From positions 1 through 12,920 of the forward strand of contig JAZQJQ010000162.1 of the NCBI GenBank assembly GCA_045541735.1: 12,920 bases of DNA, read 5' to 3'. A program made the position numbers and the translations under genes. Numbering within the stretch: position 1 is the stretch's first letter; each line of letters starts with the position of its first letter. This DNA comes from RUG12395 sp045541735. GTDB lineage: Bacteria > Bacillota > Clostridia > Oscillospirales > CAG-272. Positions 1 to 7,657 of this stretch are shown here, piece by piece. The notes below the pieces were generated by a model. It saw only the letters and a list, made by a program, of their open reading frames with translations, was not told where the DNA came from and did not search any database.

Positions 1-779
1 TGATATACCTCGTTGCCGCGATGGGCAAGCGTAGCAAAGAAATCCGGAAGGCGCACGGCGGGAAGCTCCTCAAATGCACTTTCCGTAGGCAGAAGCAAGC
101 TGTAGCGCTCTTCCTCGGACATATCCTCAAGCTCCTCAAACGTATGCGCTTCGCAAAGCTTAAAGCCGCAGGCGGCTGTGCGCCTCAGCGCACTCATTAC
201 TGCTCCGCATCCGAGATATCCGCCTATATCCGCACAAAGCGTGCGAATGTAAGTACCCTTGGAGCAGGTCACGTCAAGGGCATATTCCCCGTCTCCGCAC
301 TCATTTATATCAAGCGAGTGTACGGTAACGGGTCTTGCCTCCCTTTCCACCGTTTTACCGCTTCTTGCAAGGTCAACGAGCTTTTGCCCATCCCTTTTAA
401 GCGCGCTGTACATCGGCGGCACCTGCATGATCTTGCCCGTAAACCGCGGTGCACAGTCTTTGACCGCGGCTGCGCCGGGCACCGGGGCATCGGTGGCTTT
501 CACCTCGCCCCATATATCCTCTGTATCGCTGACGTAACCGAGCCGCATTTTTGCCGAGTAGCTCTTATCACCGTCGCAAAAATACTCGGATGCCTTTACG
601 GCTCTGCCCACAAGAAGTATCAGCAGGCCGGTGGCATTTGGGTCAAGCGTGCCGGCATGCCCCACCTCGCGGGTGTTAAAAAGCCTTCGAACGCGGCTTA
701 CCGCATTGTGGCTCGTCATATTCTCCGGCTTATCTATCAGCAGAACGCCGAAGCGTGCCGCATTGACAGTATCTTGCAT
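1..779 (-). CDS. truB: tRNA pseudouridine(55) synthase TruB, C-terminus cut by window edge
   Basis: Converts U55 in the T-loop of tRNAs to pseudouridine; cytoplasmic. Translating the minus strand from the ATG at 779 gives 259 codons with no stop before the left edge. The N-terminus carries the LIDKP motif (about residues 14-18), then the family signature GHAGTLDPNATGLL with the catalytic Asp at about residue 46. Further on are KSYSAKMRLG, the VPPMYSALK segment and SKGTYIRTLCADIG, all typical of TruB. Family members are usually around 290-310 residues, so roughly the last 30-50 residues (the PUA-like tail) are missing. The start is 7 bases after the aspS stop. A GAGGAAGAG purine stretch inside the end of aspS serves as ribosome binding site, which suggests translational coupling. 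Last visible gene of the left operon. The identification is by motif recognition and is firm. Confidence 0.95.
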   Translation of the reverse strand, partial: MQDTVNAARFGVLLIDKPENMTSHNAVSRVRRLFNTREVGHAGTLDPNATGLLILLVGRAVKASEYFCDGDKSYSAKMRLGYVSDTEDIWGEVKATDAPVPGAAAVKDCAPRFTGKIMQVPPMYSALKRDGQKLVDLARSGKTVEREARPVTVHSLDINECGDGEYALDVTCSKGTYIRTLCADIGGYLGCGAVMSALRRTAACGFKLCEAHTFEELEDMSEEERYSLLLPTESAFEELPAVRLPDFFATLAHRGNEVY

Positions 780-786
780 ACCGTTT

Positions 787-2580
787 TTACTCTTCCTCGG
801 TACGGGTAATTGCAATGGAAAGCTCCTCAAGAGCCTTGGCATCAGCCTCTGCAGGGCACTTGGTCATAAGCTCGGAAGCATTCTGTGCTTTCGGGAATGC
901 GATAACGTCGCGTATATCCTCAAGCCCGAGAAGCAGAGTTACAAGACGGTCAAATCCGAATGCGAGACCACCGTGAGGAGGTACGCCGTACTTGAACGCA
1001 TCAAGCAGGAAGCCGAACTTTGCCTGTGCCTCCTCGGGCGTAAAGCCGAGTGCGGCAAACATTCTCTGCTGGATCTCAGGGTCGTGTATTCTTATAGAGC
1101 CGCCGCCTATCTCTGTACCGTTCATAACGATATCGTATGCAATAGCGCGTACGTTTCCTCTGTCGGTATCAAGCTTATCAAGATCCTCGGGATTGGGCAT
1201 AGTAAAGGGATGGTGCTTTGCATAATATCTGCCGTCCTCCTCGGAGTACTCAAAGAGCGGGAAGTCGGTGACCCAAAGAAGCTTGGTCTCCATGGGATCA
1301 AGCAGACCGAGACGTTTCGCGCACTCGCAACGCAGTGCACCGAGAGCAGCAAATACAGTGTCATCCTTATCGGCAACGATACATATAAGGTCGCCGTCCT
1401 CGAAATTCATTCTCTCAAGAATAGCCTTGTTCTCTTCCTCGGTGAGGAATTTTGCGTAAGAGGAGGAGACCTCGCCCTTGTTCATCTTGTACCAGGCAAG
1501 TCCCTTTGCCTTATAGGTCTTTGCAAACTCGCCGAGACCGTCGATCTCCTTGCGGGGCATCGAACCGCCGCCCTTTACGTTGATGGCGCGTACGCTTCCA
1601 CCGTTATCGATACAGCCGGTAAATACCTTAAAGGAGGTCTTTGCCGCAATGTCGGAAATGTTCGTCAGCTCAAAGCCGAAGCGTACGTCCGGCTTATCGG
1701 AACCGTAGCGCTCCATTGCCTCGGCATAGGTAAGACGGGGCAGGGGAAGCTCTATATCCTCGCCTCTGAATTCCTTCCACACCTTCTTGAGGTACCCCTC
1801 GGTGGTAGCGATAACGTCCTCCTGAGTAACGAATGAGTACTCGGTATCTATCTGCGTAAACTCGGGCTGGCGGTCAACGCGCAGATCCTCGTCGCGGAAG
1901 CAGCGGGCAAGCTGGAAATAACGGGCAAAGCCGGATACCATAAGAAGCTGCTTGTAAAGCTGGGGGGACTGAGGAAGCGCGTAGAACTTACCGGGATGAA
2001 CGCGGCTGGGTACAAGATAATCGCGTGCTCCCTCGGGGGTAGGTCCGATAAGGTTGGGGGTCTCGATCTCGAGGAAGCCCTCGCCCATATAATATTCTCT
2101 TGTGATGCGCGCTATCTCGCTTCTTGCGATAATGTTTCTCGCAAGGTCGGGGCGGCGCAGGTCAAGGTAACGGTAGCGCATACGGAGCTCGGGACGCACC
2201 TGGCTGTTTTCAACTATTTCAAAGGGAGGAGTCTCGGAGCGGGAAAGCACCGTAAGCTCTTTTACCGCTATCTCAATTGCGCCCGTGGGTATCTTGCGGT
2301 TTATCGCATTTTCTCCGCGGCTGCGTACCACGCCCTTAGCCATAAGAACGGTCTCGCTTCTTACGCCGTATGCGGTCTCAAAGCTATCAGCAGAGGTCTC
2401 CTTGTCAAAGGAGAGCTGAATAATACCGCTTCTGTCGCGCAGGTCGATAAAGATAAGCTGACCGAGGTCGCGCTGGCGCTGTGTCCAACCCATAACGGTA
2501 ACGTTTTTACCTATATCCTTTTCACTGAGCTCTCCGCATCTGCATGTTCTCTTGTCATTCTCCGAAAGTAAATTTGCCAT
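787..2580 (-). CDS. aspS: Aspartyl-tRNA synthetase, bacterial type
   Basis: Charges tRNA-Asp with aspartate using ATP; cytoplasmic class II synthetase. The 597-residue product matches the usual bacterial length of about 590. An N-terminal OB-fold anticodon-binding domain (about 20-110, with VTVMGWTQRQRDLG) is followed by the class II core. Motif 1 lies around FLEIETPNLIGPTPEGARDY (about 169-188), motif 2 at FRDEDLRVDRQPEFTQID (about 228-245) and motif 3 at GLAFGFDRL (about 538-546). The middle part has the size expected for the bacterial GAD insertion. The frame stays open upstream to 2649, but that would overlap the preceding gene. The ATG at 2580 has an AAGGA 7 bases before it, so it is preferred. 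The gap to the upstream solute-binding protein is 40 bases with no terminator. No T-box leader precedes it; expression appears to come from the operon promoter at 5818-5846. Confidence 0.97.
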   Translation of the reverse strand: MANLLSENDKRTCRCGELSEKDIGKNVTVMGWTQRQRDLGQLIFIDLRDRSGIIQLSFDKETSADSFETAYGVRSETVLMAKGVVRSRGENAINRKIPTGAIEIAVKELTVLSRSETPPFEIVENSQVRPELRMRYRYLDLRRPDLARNIIARSEIARITREYYMGEGFLEIETPNLIGPTPEGARDYLVPSRVHPGKFYALPQSPQLYKQLLMVSGFARYFQLARCFRDEDLRVDRQPEFTQIDTEYSFVTQEDVIATTEGYLKKVWKEFRGEDIELPLPRLTYAEAMERYGSDKPDVRFGFELTNISDIAAKTSFKVFTGCIDNGGSVRAINVKGGGSMPRKEIDGLGEFAKTYKAKGLAWYKMNKGEVSSSYAKFLTEEENKAILERMNFEDGDLICIVADKDDTVFAALGALRCECAKRLGLLDPMETKLLWVTDFPLFEYSEEDGRYYAKHHPFTMPNPEDLDKLDTDRGNVRAIAYDIVMNGTEIGGGSIRIHDPEIQQRMFAALGFTPEEAQAKFGFLLDAFKYGVPPHGGLAFGFDRLVTLLLGLEDIRDVIAFPKAQNASELMTKCPAEADAKALEELSIAITRTEEE

Positions 2581-2620
2581 TTTATGTTCCTTTCCGGGCA
2601 ATGCCCATCTTTCAATATCT

Positions 2621-4054
2621 TTATTTTGTCGCTTCCTCGATGCTTTCAAGTATGTCGGAAACTATTATATCAAGCGCATTCTGCAGAAAATAGCTTCTCT
2701 GCTTCAAAAACGCCGTAAGATCGTCGTTTTTGCCAAGGATAAGCGTTTCGCACGCATCCTCAAGCGTATCCGGATATCCGAGCACGGCAATTACGTATAT
2801 CGCTCTGTTCTGCTGCATCATTTCGATGCTGTTTTTGCTTGCCTCATCCGTACCGCACACGTCTGCGGTATATTCCTTTGCAAATTCCTCGGCAGAGCGG
2901 TTAACGAGCAGATTCATTACCTTGCCGCTTCTTGCGGGGGCATTGCAAAACGAGGTTATGGCAAGCACGGTAGCCTTTGCAGGGTCAGCGACAGATACGT
3001 ACTGAGCCGCTGCCTCCGGCTTAGGTAGAGGAAGAAGACCGTATACCGCTTTATCAAGTGAGCCGAACTCACTGACAGTGCCGATGCGGAATGCCGCACC
3101 CGCCTGTCCTACCGTACCGTCTGCACGGACGTTTCCGTAAAGCAAGCTCTTCAGTCTGCCGAAATTTTCAACCGCATTTCCGTCGGTAACGGAAACTTTG
3201 AATCCGTCCGCGGCGGGAACGGCATCCCTTGCGCCCATACCGAGCATCCAGATGACCGCATCGGCGCAGTCGGTATCAAGAGCTTTGTCGCCGAGCGTTT
3301 TCACTTTTTCTGCAAGGGCATCAAGTGTCCATTTCCCCTCGGAAACGAGCTTTCCGAGTTCCTCTGCACCAACAAGCCGCTTATCAAATATAACACCCGC
3401 AAGCGAATCTCTGAAGCCGACTGTTGCATCGCTTGCCGCAAGATAAGTGCGCGAGCAGACGGACAGCGCTTCGTTTATGTCCTTGTAATATCCGGCAGAG
3501 GACAGGTCTATACCATCCACCGTTTTCAGGTCCGCAAGCAGGCCGCCCGCAAGCAGGTCTGTAGTATCGTGCTTTAATTCAGATGCGGTGTCCGCATAAA
3601 GATCAAGCACCAAAAGATCCGCCGTATCGCCCTCGTTTGCCGCCTTTGCCGCCATAACGTAGGATATGGGGTGGTCGAGCTTTACCGTTTTAAGACTGAT
3701 ATTCAGATCGAATGCAAGCCTTTCGGCTGCCTCTGCGCTTGTGCTTGAAAGGTAGCTCGGCGCTTCGCCTCCGTTAAAGGAGGTGAGGCGCTCCGTGTTT
3801 GTAACGAGCACCTTAAAGGTCTCTCCTCCGTAGTCCTCAATTCCGCCGGGTTTTATCGTAACCGCCTCATCGGGTACAACGTCCGTGCCAAGCGAGGCCA
3901 GAGTGTCCTCGGGGATCGTCACCTCGTCGTTACTCTCCGTGCGTAGACCTCTGCCTAGGGCAAACGCCGTTGCCATACACACGGCAAGTATGAGTATGAC
4001 CGCGGCAACACGCCTTTTTGGAAACGCATTGCGGTCATTTGTGTTGTTTTGCAT
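2621..4054 (-). CDS. Orphan extracellular solute-binding protein (family 1-like)
   Basis: Resembles the substrate-binding subunits of ABC importers of the family-1 (oligosaccharide-type) group, 477 residues. A short basic N-terminus (KRR at about 13-15) leads into one hydrophobic segment (about 16-35), so the protein is exported or membrane-anchored. The stretch LAVC at 23-26 is a poor lipobox, because Val precedes the Cys; lipidation is uncertain. The mature part starts with a GETFKVLVTN strand typical of these binding proteins. It contains YLAASDATVG, then GVIFDKRLV and EGKWTLDALAEKVKTL (about 240-255), the most recognisable signature of the family. The start ATG has GGAGG 7 bases upstream (4062-4066). 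Neither permease nor ATPase is adjacent, so the substrate and partner are unknown. It sits between alr (23-base gap) and aspS. An alternative is a surface or sensory binding protein rather than a transport component. Confidence 0.7.
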   Translation of the reverse strand: MQNNTNDRNAFPKRRVAAVILILAVCMATAFALGRGLRTESNDEVTIPEDTLASLGTDVVPDEAVTIKPGGIEDYGGETFKVLVTNTERLTSFNGGEAPSYLSSTSAEAAERLAFDLNISLKTVKLDHPISYVMAAKAANEGDTADLLVLDLYADTASELKHDTTDLLAGGLLADLKTVDGIDLSSAGYYKDINEALSVCSRTYLAASDATVGFRDSLAGVIFDKRLVGAEELGKLVSEGKWTLDALAEKVKTLGDKALDTDCADAVIWMLGMGARDAVPAADGFKVSVTDGNAVENFGRLKSLLYGNVRADGTVGQAGAAFRIGTVSEFGSLDKAVYGLLPLPKPEAAAQYVSVADPAKATVLAITSFCNAPARSGKVMNLLVNRSAEEFAKEYTADVCGTDEASKNSIEMMQQNRAIYVIAVLGYPDTLEDACETLILGKNDDLTAFLKQRSYFLQNALDIIVSDILESIEEATK

Positions 4055-4077
4055 TTACTTTCCTCCCTCTCAGGGGG

Positions 4078-5217
4078 TCATTCATCATTCGATATCCTTT
4101 TGACACGCTTGCCGACAAGGCAGATAAGCTCATAGCATATCGTGTCCGCAAACGCGGCAAGCCGTTCAATATTTTTTCCCTCGCTGTCAAATATTATGGC
4201 GCGGTCACCTGTCTTTACGTCGTTATCTCCTATGTCTACCATACATTGATCCATACATACTCTGCCGACAACGGGCGCAGGCACGCCGTTTATCAGAACT
4301 TCGCCGCCCTGAGAGAATGCCCGCAGAAATCCGTCCGCATAACCGACTCCGAGGGTGGCTATCCTCATATCCTTATCGGCTGTAAAACGGCCTCCGTAGC
4401 TGATGCTTTCACCCGCGCGCAAGGTATGCACGTGCATCACAGTCGTCATAAACGTCATCACCGGTTCAAGCTTCAAGGGAAGCGTATAGCATCTGTCCGG
4501 AGAAAGGCCGTACAGAATTATGCCGGCACGCACCATCGAATGTCTGAACCGCGGATATCTGAGCGCGGCGGCGCTGTTACAGCAGTGTAGGCAAAGTCCG
4601 TTAGCCTCATCTCCGAGCATTTCGATAACGCGCATAAAGCTTGCGTGCTGGCGCTCGGTCGCGTCCGCTTCATCACTGTCGGCACACGCAAAATGAGTAA
4701 ATATACCCTCGGTGTGCAGATAAGGAAGTGCCATTACACTGCGAAGCTCGCGTGTGCAGGCTTCGGCATCCTCGGCATAGAATCCGAGGCGGTTCATTCC
4801 GGTGTCGAGCTTCAGATGTATGCGCACGGTCTCGCCGTTGCGGACTGCGCATTCTGAAAGAGCCGTACCGTATTCAAGACTGTAGACGGTCTGTATAAAT
4901 CCCTCTTTTGCAAGCTCATCCGCATTTTCAACGGGCGTATAGCCGAGTATAAGTATCTTGCTGTTTTCGGATGCGTAACGCTTTACCTCACGCGCCTCCT
5001 CTATGCAGGAAACACCGAAGCAAACGGCGCCGAGACTTGATAGACGTTTTACGCACCTTTCCGTACCGTGGCCGTAAGCATCGGCCTTTACAACACACAT
5101 AAGCTCGCAATCGGGCGTCTCTTCCCCTATGCGCTTCTTTATGGCAAGATAGTTTCTTTCCAGAGCGCCGAGATCTATCTTTGCGTATGTTTTGAGTTTT
5201 TCTTCCAAATCGTACAT
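4078..5217 (-). CDS. alr: Alanine racemase
   Basis: PLP-dependent interconversion of L- and D-alanine, supplying D-Ala for peptidoglycan; cytoplasmic. The 379 residues match the usual length. The PLP-binding lysine is K44 in VVKADAYGHG. The KLDTGMNRLG motif is at 136-145, HCCNSAAALR at about 211-220, RAGIILYGL at about 230-238, and the second catalytic base is Tyr274 in SISYGGRF. The C-terminal beta domain carries GRVCMDQCMVDIG (about 318-330). All active-site motifs look intact. The ATG at 5217 is preceded by GAGG overlapping the stop codon of the upstream gene (gap 9 bases), so translation is probably coupled. Its product feeds the same wall pathway as rodA in the divergent operon. Confidence 0.97.
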   Translation of the reverse strand: MYDLEEKLKTYAKIDLGALERNYLAIKKRIGEETPDCELMCVVKADAYGHGTERCVKRLSSLGAVCFGVSCIEEAREVKRYASENSKILILGYTPVENADELAKEGFIQTVYSLEYGTALSECAVRNGETVRIHLKLDTGMNRLGFYAEDAEACTRELRSVMALPYLHTEGIFTHFACADSDEADATERQHASFMRVIEMLGDEANGLCLHCCNSAAALRYPRFRHSMVRAGIILYGLSPDRCYTLPLKLEPVMTFMTTVMHVHTLRAGESISYGGRFTADKDMRIATLGVGYADGFLRAFSQGGEVLINGVPAPVVGRVCMDQCMVDIGDNDVKTGDRAIIFDSEGKNIERLAAFADTICYELICLVGKRVKRISNDE

Positions 5218-5226
5218 ATCCTCGCC

Positions 5227-5757
5227 TCAAAAACGGCTTACAGCCGACGGACAGTAAAATCTTGCGGCCCTGAAAAACCGCTCGTTTGCATCAAATAAGA
5301 GCATCGTAAGTCTTCCCTTTTCATCGGGGTAAAGCATAACGGCTTCATCAGCATCAGGTGCGCCGCTCGTAACGTCAACCGTACGTGCGGGTCTCTCGTT
5401 TTCGCATTTGCGTAGAACGTCGTTGTTCATCGGCGCAACAAGTATCACCTTACGCAGGGGTATTTCGGCTACCTCCCTGCGGCGCGAGCCTCCGCTTATC
5501 CGTGCAACGGTAAGCGTGCCGTCCTCTATCTCGTAATCGTATTCCTGCTTAAACACAGGCGCGGTGAGTATAACAAGCGGTATCTCAATGAACAGCGCAA
5601 GCACTATCGCCGCAGGCGATTGCATCCAAAGCGCCGCAAAAACGTTTACGATGCAGATGATCACCCAAAGCAATACCGTAAGCACGCAACGGCGCATATA
5701 AACGCCGCACAGCTTTACTCTGCACGAATATCCGAACATATTAATTCCGCTATCCAT
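5227..5757 (-). CDS. Two-helix membrane protein with PH-like domain (DUF6106-like)
   Basis: Hypothetical protein of 176 residues. Two adjacent hydrophobic helices (about 23-44 and 48-68) are joined by a short loop. A soluble domain of about 105 residues follows, starting YDYEIEDGTLTVARI and running through RREVAEIPLRKVILVAP and TVDVTSG to KGRLTMLLFDANERFF. This pattern (strand, short turn, basic strand, then a C-terminal helix) recalls small bacterial PH-like proteins, and it looks like the clostridial DUF6106 family. That assignment is from memory of the family and is moderate. The frame is open to 5967, but the upstream part is AT-rich and contains the promoter. The ATG at 5757 has GGAGG 5 bases before it, which decides the start; the ATG at 5775 has no well-spaced site. 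First gene of the operon. Function unknown; the soluble domain probably faces the cytoplasm. Confidence 0.75.
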   Translation of the reverse strand: MDSGINMFGYSCRVKLCGVYMRRCVLTVLLWVIICIVNVFAALWMQSPAAIVLALFIEIPLVILTAPVFKQEYDYEIEDGTLTVARISGGSRRREVAEIPLRKVILVAPMNNDVLRKCENERPARTVDVTSGAPDADEAVMLYPDEKGRLTMLLFDANERFFRAARFYCPSAVSRF

Positions 5758-5817
5758 ACGCGCCTCCGTTCGCATTACCTTCGGACATACCTCTCCAATA
5801 TACTTTACTATCTGCGT

Positions 5818-5846
5818 ATTATACCACAGCTTTTCTCCGTTTTCAA
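5818..5846 (-). promoter_or_regulatory. Sigma-A promoter of the left operon
   Basis: On the minus strand a TTGAAA -35 box (5841-5846) and a perfect TATAAT -10 box (5818-5823) are separated by exactly 17 bases. Transcription would start near 5811 and leave a leader of about 54 bases before the ATG at 5757. That leader is too short for a T-box or other large riboswitch. It should drive the membrane protein gene, alr, the solute-binding protein gene, aspS and truB. Confidence 0.85.
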
Positions 5847-6108
5847 TGCTTTTGTCCAATATTTTAATTCTAATAATATAATAATAAGCAGTGCGCGGAC
5901 ACGGGAACCTCCGATTCGGCGAAAAACAGGGCTCATATTCCGCAATTTTCACCGTTTTTCTCAACAAAACTCTGCGATTTCAGCTCACATCGGCTTGTGC
6001 AATATTAACGAATTTAACGCTCTATGGTAATGATATTTTTGTGGCATATAACGAATACTTTTTGTGCCGAAAACCGCATAATTATCGGCAGATTTTGTCT
6101 GCATAACA
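5847..6108. other. Divergent intergenic control region
   Basis: About 260 AT-rich bases between the two divergent promoters. I see no coding sequence with a ribosome binding site, no tRNA and no T-box signature. The one structured element is an imperfect dyad at 6082-6106 (listed separately). Two TTAACG copies lie close together around 6006-6019, which may be chance. Confidence 0.6.
6082..6106. repeat. Imperfect dyad just upstream of the proS promoter
   Basis: TTAT, two unpaired bases, GCAGA, five-base loop TTTTG, then TCTGCATAA. The arms pair over 9 positions with a two-base bulge. It ends 2 bases before the -35 box at 6109, where an activator or repressor could bind. It could also be chance in AT-rich DNA. 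Confidence 0.3.
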
Positions 6109-6137
6109 TTGACATCCGCACTTTACTATGATAGAAT
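6109..6137 (+). promoter_or_regulatory. Sigma-A promoter of proS-rodA operon
   Basis: Perfect TTGACA (6109-6114), 17-base spacer, TAGAAT (6132-6137). Transcription would start near 6144, giving a leader of about 37 bases with an AAAGGGG ribosome binding site before the ATG at 6181. There is no room for a T-box, although many Firmicutes synthetase genes carry one. Confidence 0.85.
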
Positions 6138-6180
6138 ACCCTTATTAATTATTATATTCCATTTTTCCAAAGGGGTTATT

Positions 6181-7623
6181 ATGGCAGACAACAAGAAAAA
6201 GGTAGAACAGATCACCTCCATGGACGAGGATTTTGCAAAATGGTTCACCGACATAGTAAAAAAAGCAGAGCTTATCGAGTACACCAGCGTTAAGGGCTGT
6301 ATGGTCATCCGTCCCTACGGTTACGCTATCTGGGAAAACATACAGAAGATCCTTGACAAACGCTTTAAGGAGCTCGGACATGAGAACGTATGTATGCCTA
6401 TGTTCATCACCGAGAGTCTTTTAAACAAAGAAAAAGACCACGTAAACGGCTTTGCGCCCGAGGTTGCCTGGGTAACACACGGCGGAAGCGAAAAGCTTGA
6501 GGAGCGCCTTTGCGTACGCCCCACCTCCGAGACTCTTTTCTGTGAGCATTACTCCAGTATCATTCACTCCTACCGCGATCTTCCCAAGCTTTATAACCAG
6601 TGGGTAAGCGTTGTGCGTTGGGAGAAGACCACACGTCCCTTCCTCCGCTCCAGAGAGTTTTTGTGGCAGGAAGGCCACACCATCCATGAGACAGCGGAGG
6701 AGGCTATCATCGAGACCGAGCGTATGCTTGACGTATATGCCGACTTCTGTGAGCAGGCTCTTGCTATTCCGGTAGTTAAGGGCAAGAAGACCGAAAGCGA
6801 CAAGTTCGCCGGCGCTGTTTCAACTTACGCTATCGAGGCTCTTATGCACGACGGCAAAGCGCTTCAGGCAGGCACCTCCCACTATTTCGGCGACGGTTTT
6901 GCAAAGGCATTCGATATTCAGTACACCGACAGAGAGAACAAGAAGTGCTATCCCTTCCAGACATCTTGGGGAGTTACCACCCGTCTTATCGGCGCTATCA
7001 TAATGACCCACGGCGATAATAACGGTCTTGTTCTTCCTCCTGCGATCGCGCCCACTCAGGCCATCGTCATTCCCGTTGCTCAGCACAAGGAAGGTGTTAT
7101 AGAGGCGGCAACCGCTCTTACCGAGCAGCTCAAGGCTGCAGGTGTCCGCGCAAAGCTTGACGCAAGCGAAAACAGCGCAGGCTGGAAATTTGCAGAGTAC
7201 GAGATGAAGGGTGTACCCGTACGTATTGAGATAGGTCCCCGCGACATTGAGAACGGCTGCTGTGTAGTAGCTACCCGCCACAACGGAGAGAAGACCGTTC
7301 TTCCCCTCGAGAACATCGGTGAGGCAGTTAAAAACAAGCTGACCGAAGTACGCGACGGCCTCTTCAAGAGAGCGCTTGAAAACCGCGAGAAGCGAACCTA
7401 CGACTGCAAGACCACGGACGAGATCAAAGAAGTCCTCGAAAAGAACGGCGACGGATTCATCCGCGCTATGTGGTGCGGCTCCCCCGAGTGTGAAAAGAAG
7501 GTAAAAGAGCTCACGGGCGTAAGCTCCCGCTGCATTCCCTTCGGAATTGAACCTAACGGAGACAAGTGCGTATGCTGCGGCAAAGACGCAGACACTCTTC
7601 TTTACTGGGGCAACGCATATTAA
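6181..7623 (+). CDS. proS: Prolyl-tRNA synthetase, archaeal/eukaryote-like type
   Basis: Charges tRNA-Pro with proline; cytoplasmic class II synthetase. The 480 residues are the length of the short archaeal/eukaryote-like form, not the roughly 570-residue bacterial form with an editing insertion. The motif 1 region is around GCMVIRPYGYAIWENIQ (39-55). LCVRPTSETLF (110-120) is followed by motif 2 at RWEKTTRPFLRSREFLWQEG (146-165). The motif 3 region is TTRLIGAIIMTHGDNNGL. An anticodon-binding domain follows. The C-terminal zinc domain shows CGSPEC (432-437) and CVCC (463-466), and the protein ends in the WGNAY tail with terminal Tyr seen in this form. The frame extends to 6109, but that part overlaps the promoter; the ATG at 6181 has a purine-rich site in front. 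First gene of a four-gene operon; the gap to rodA is 34 bases with no terminator. Confidence 0.97.
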   Translation: MADNKKKVEQITSMDEDFAKWFTDIVKKAELIEYTSVKGCMVIRPYGYAIWENIQKILDKRFKELGHENVCMPMFITESLLNKEKDHVNGFAPEVAWVTHGGSEKLEERLCVRPTSETLFCEHYSSIIHSYRDLPKLYNQWVSVVRWEKTTRPFLRSREFLWQEGHTIHETAEEAIIETERMLDVYADFCEQALAIPVVKGKKTESDKFAGAVSTYAIEALMHDGKALQAGTSHYFGDGFAKAFDIQYTDRENKKCYPFQTSWGVTTRLIGAIIMTHGDNNGLVLPPAIAPTQAIVIPVAQHKEGVIEAATALTEQLKAAGVRAKLDASENSAGWKFAEYEMKGVPVRIEIGPRDIENGCCVVATRHNGEKTVLPLENIGEAVKNKLTEVRDGLFKRALENREKRTYDCKTTDEIKEVLEKNGDGFIRAMWCGSPECEKKVKELTGVSSRCIPFGIEPNGDKCVCCGKDADTLLYWGNAY

Positions 7624-7657
7624 TCTTAATATTTGAAGATCCACGGAGGTGCCGCGA

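Noticed and set aside
21..809. Open frame of 262 codons on the plus strand at the left edge
   Set aside because: It lies opposite truB, whose catalytic motifs are unmistakable on the minus strand.
631..1836. Open frame of 401 codons on the plus strand opposite aspS
   Set aside because: It is antisense to clear AspRS motifs, has no ribosome binding site and its translation resembles no known protein; it follows from the codon usage of the real gene.
5758..5967. N-terminal extension of the membrane protein upstream of 5757
   Set aside because: The extension covers the TTGAAA-17-TATAAT promoter and is AT-rich; the ATG at 5757 has the GGAGG site.
6006..6019. Two close TTAACG copies in the intergenic region
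   Set aside because: Short, AT-rich and without further copies at regular spacing; likely chance.
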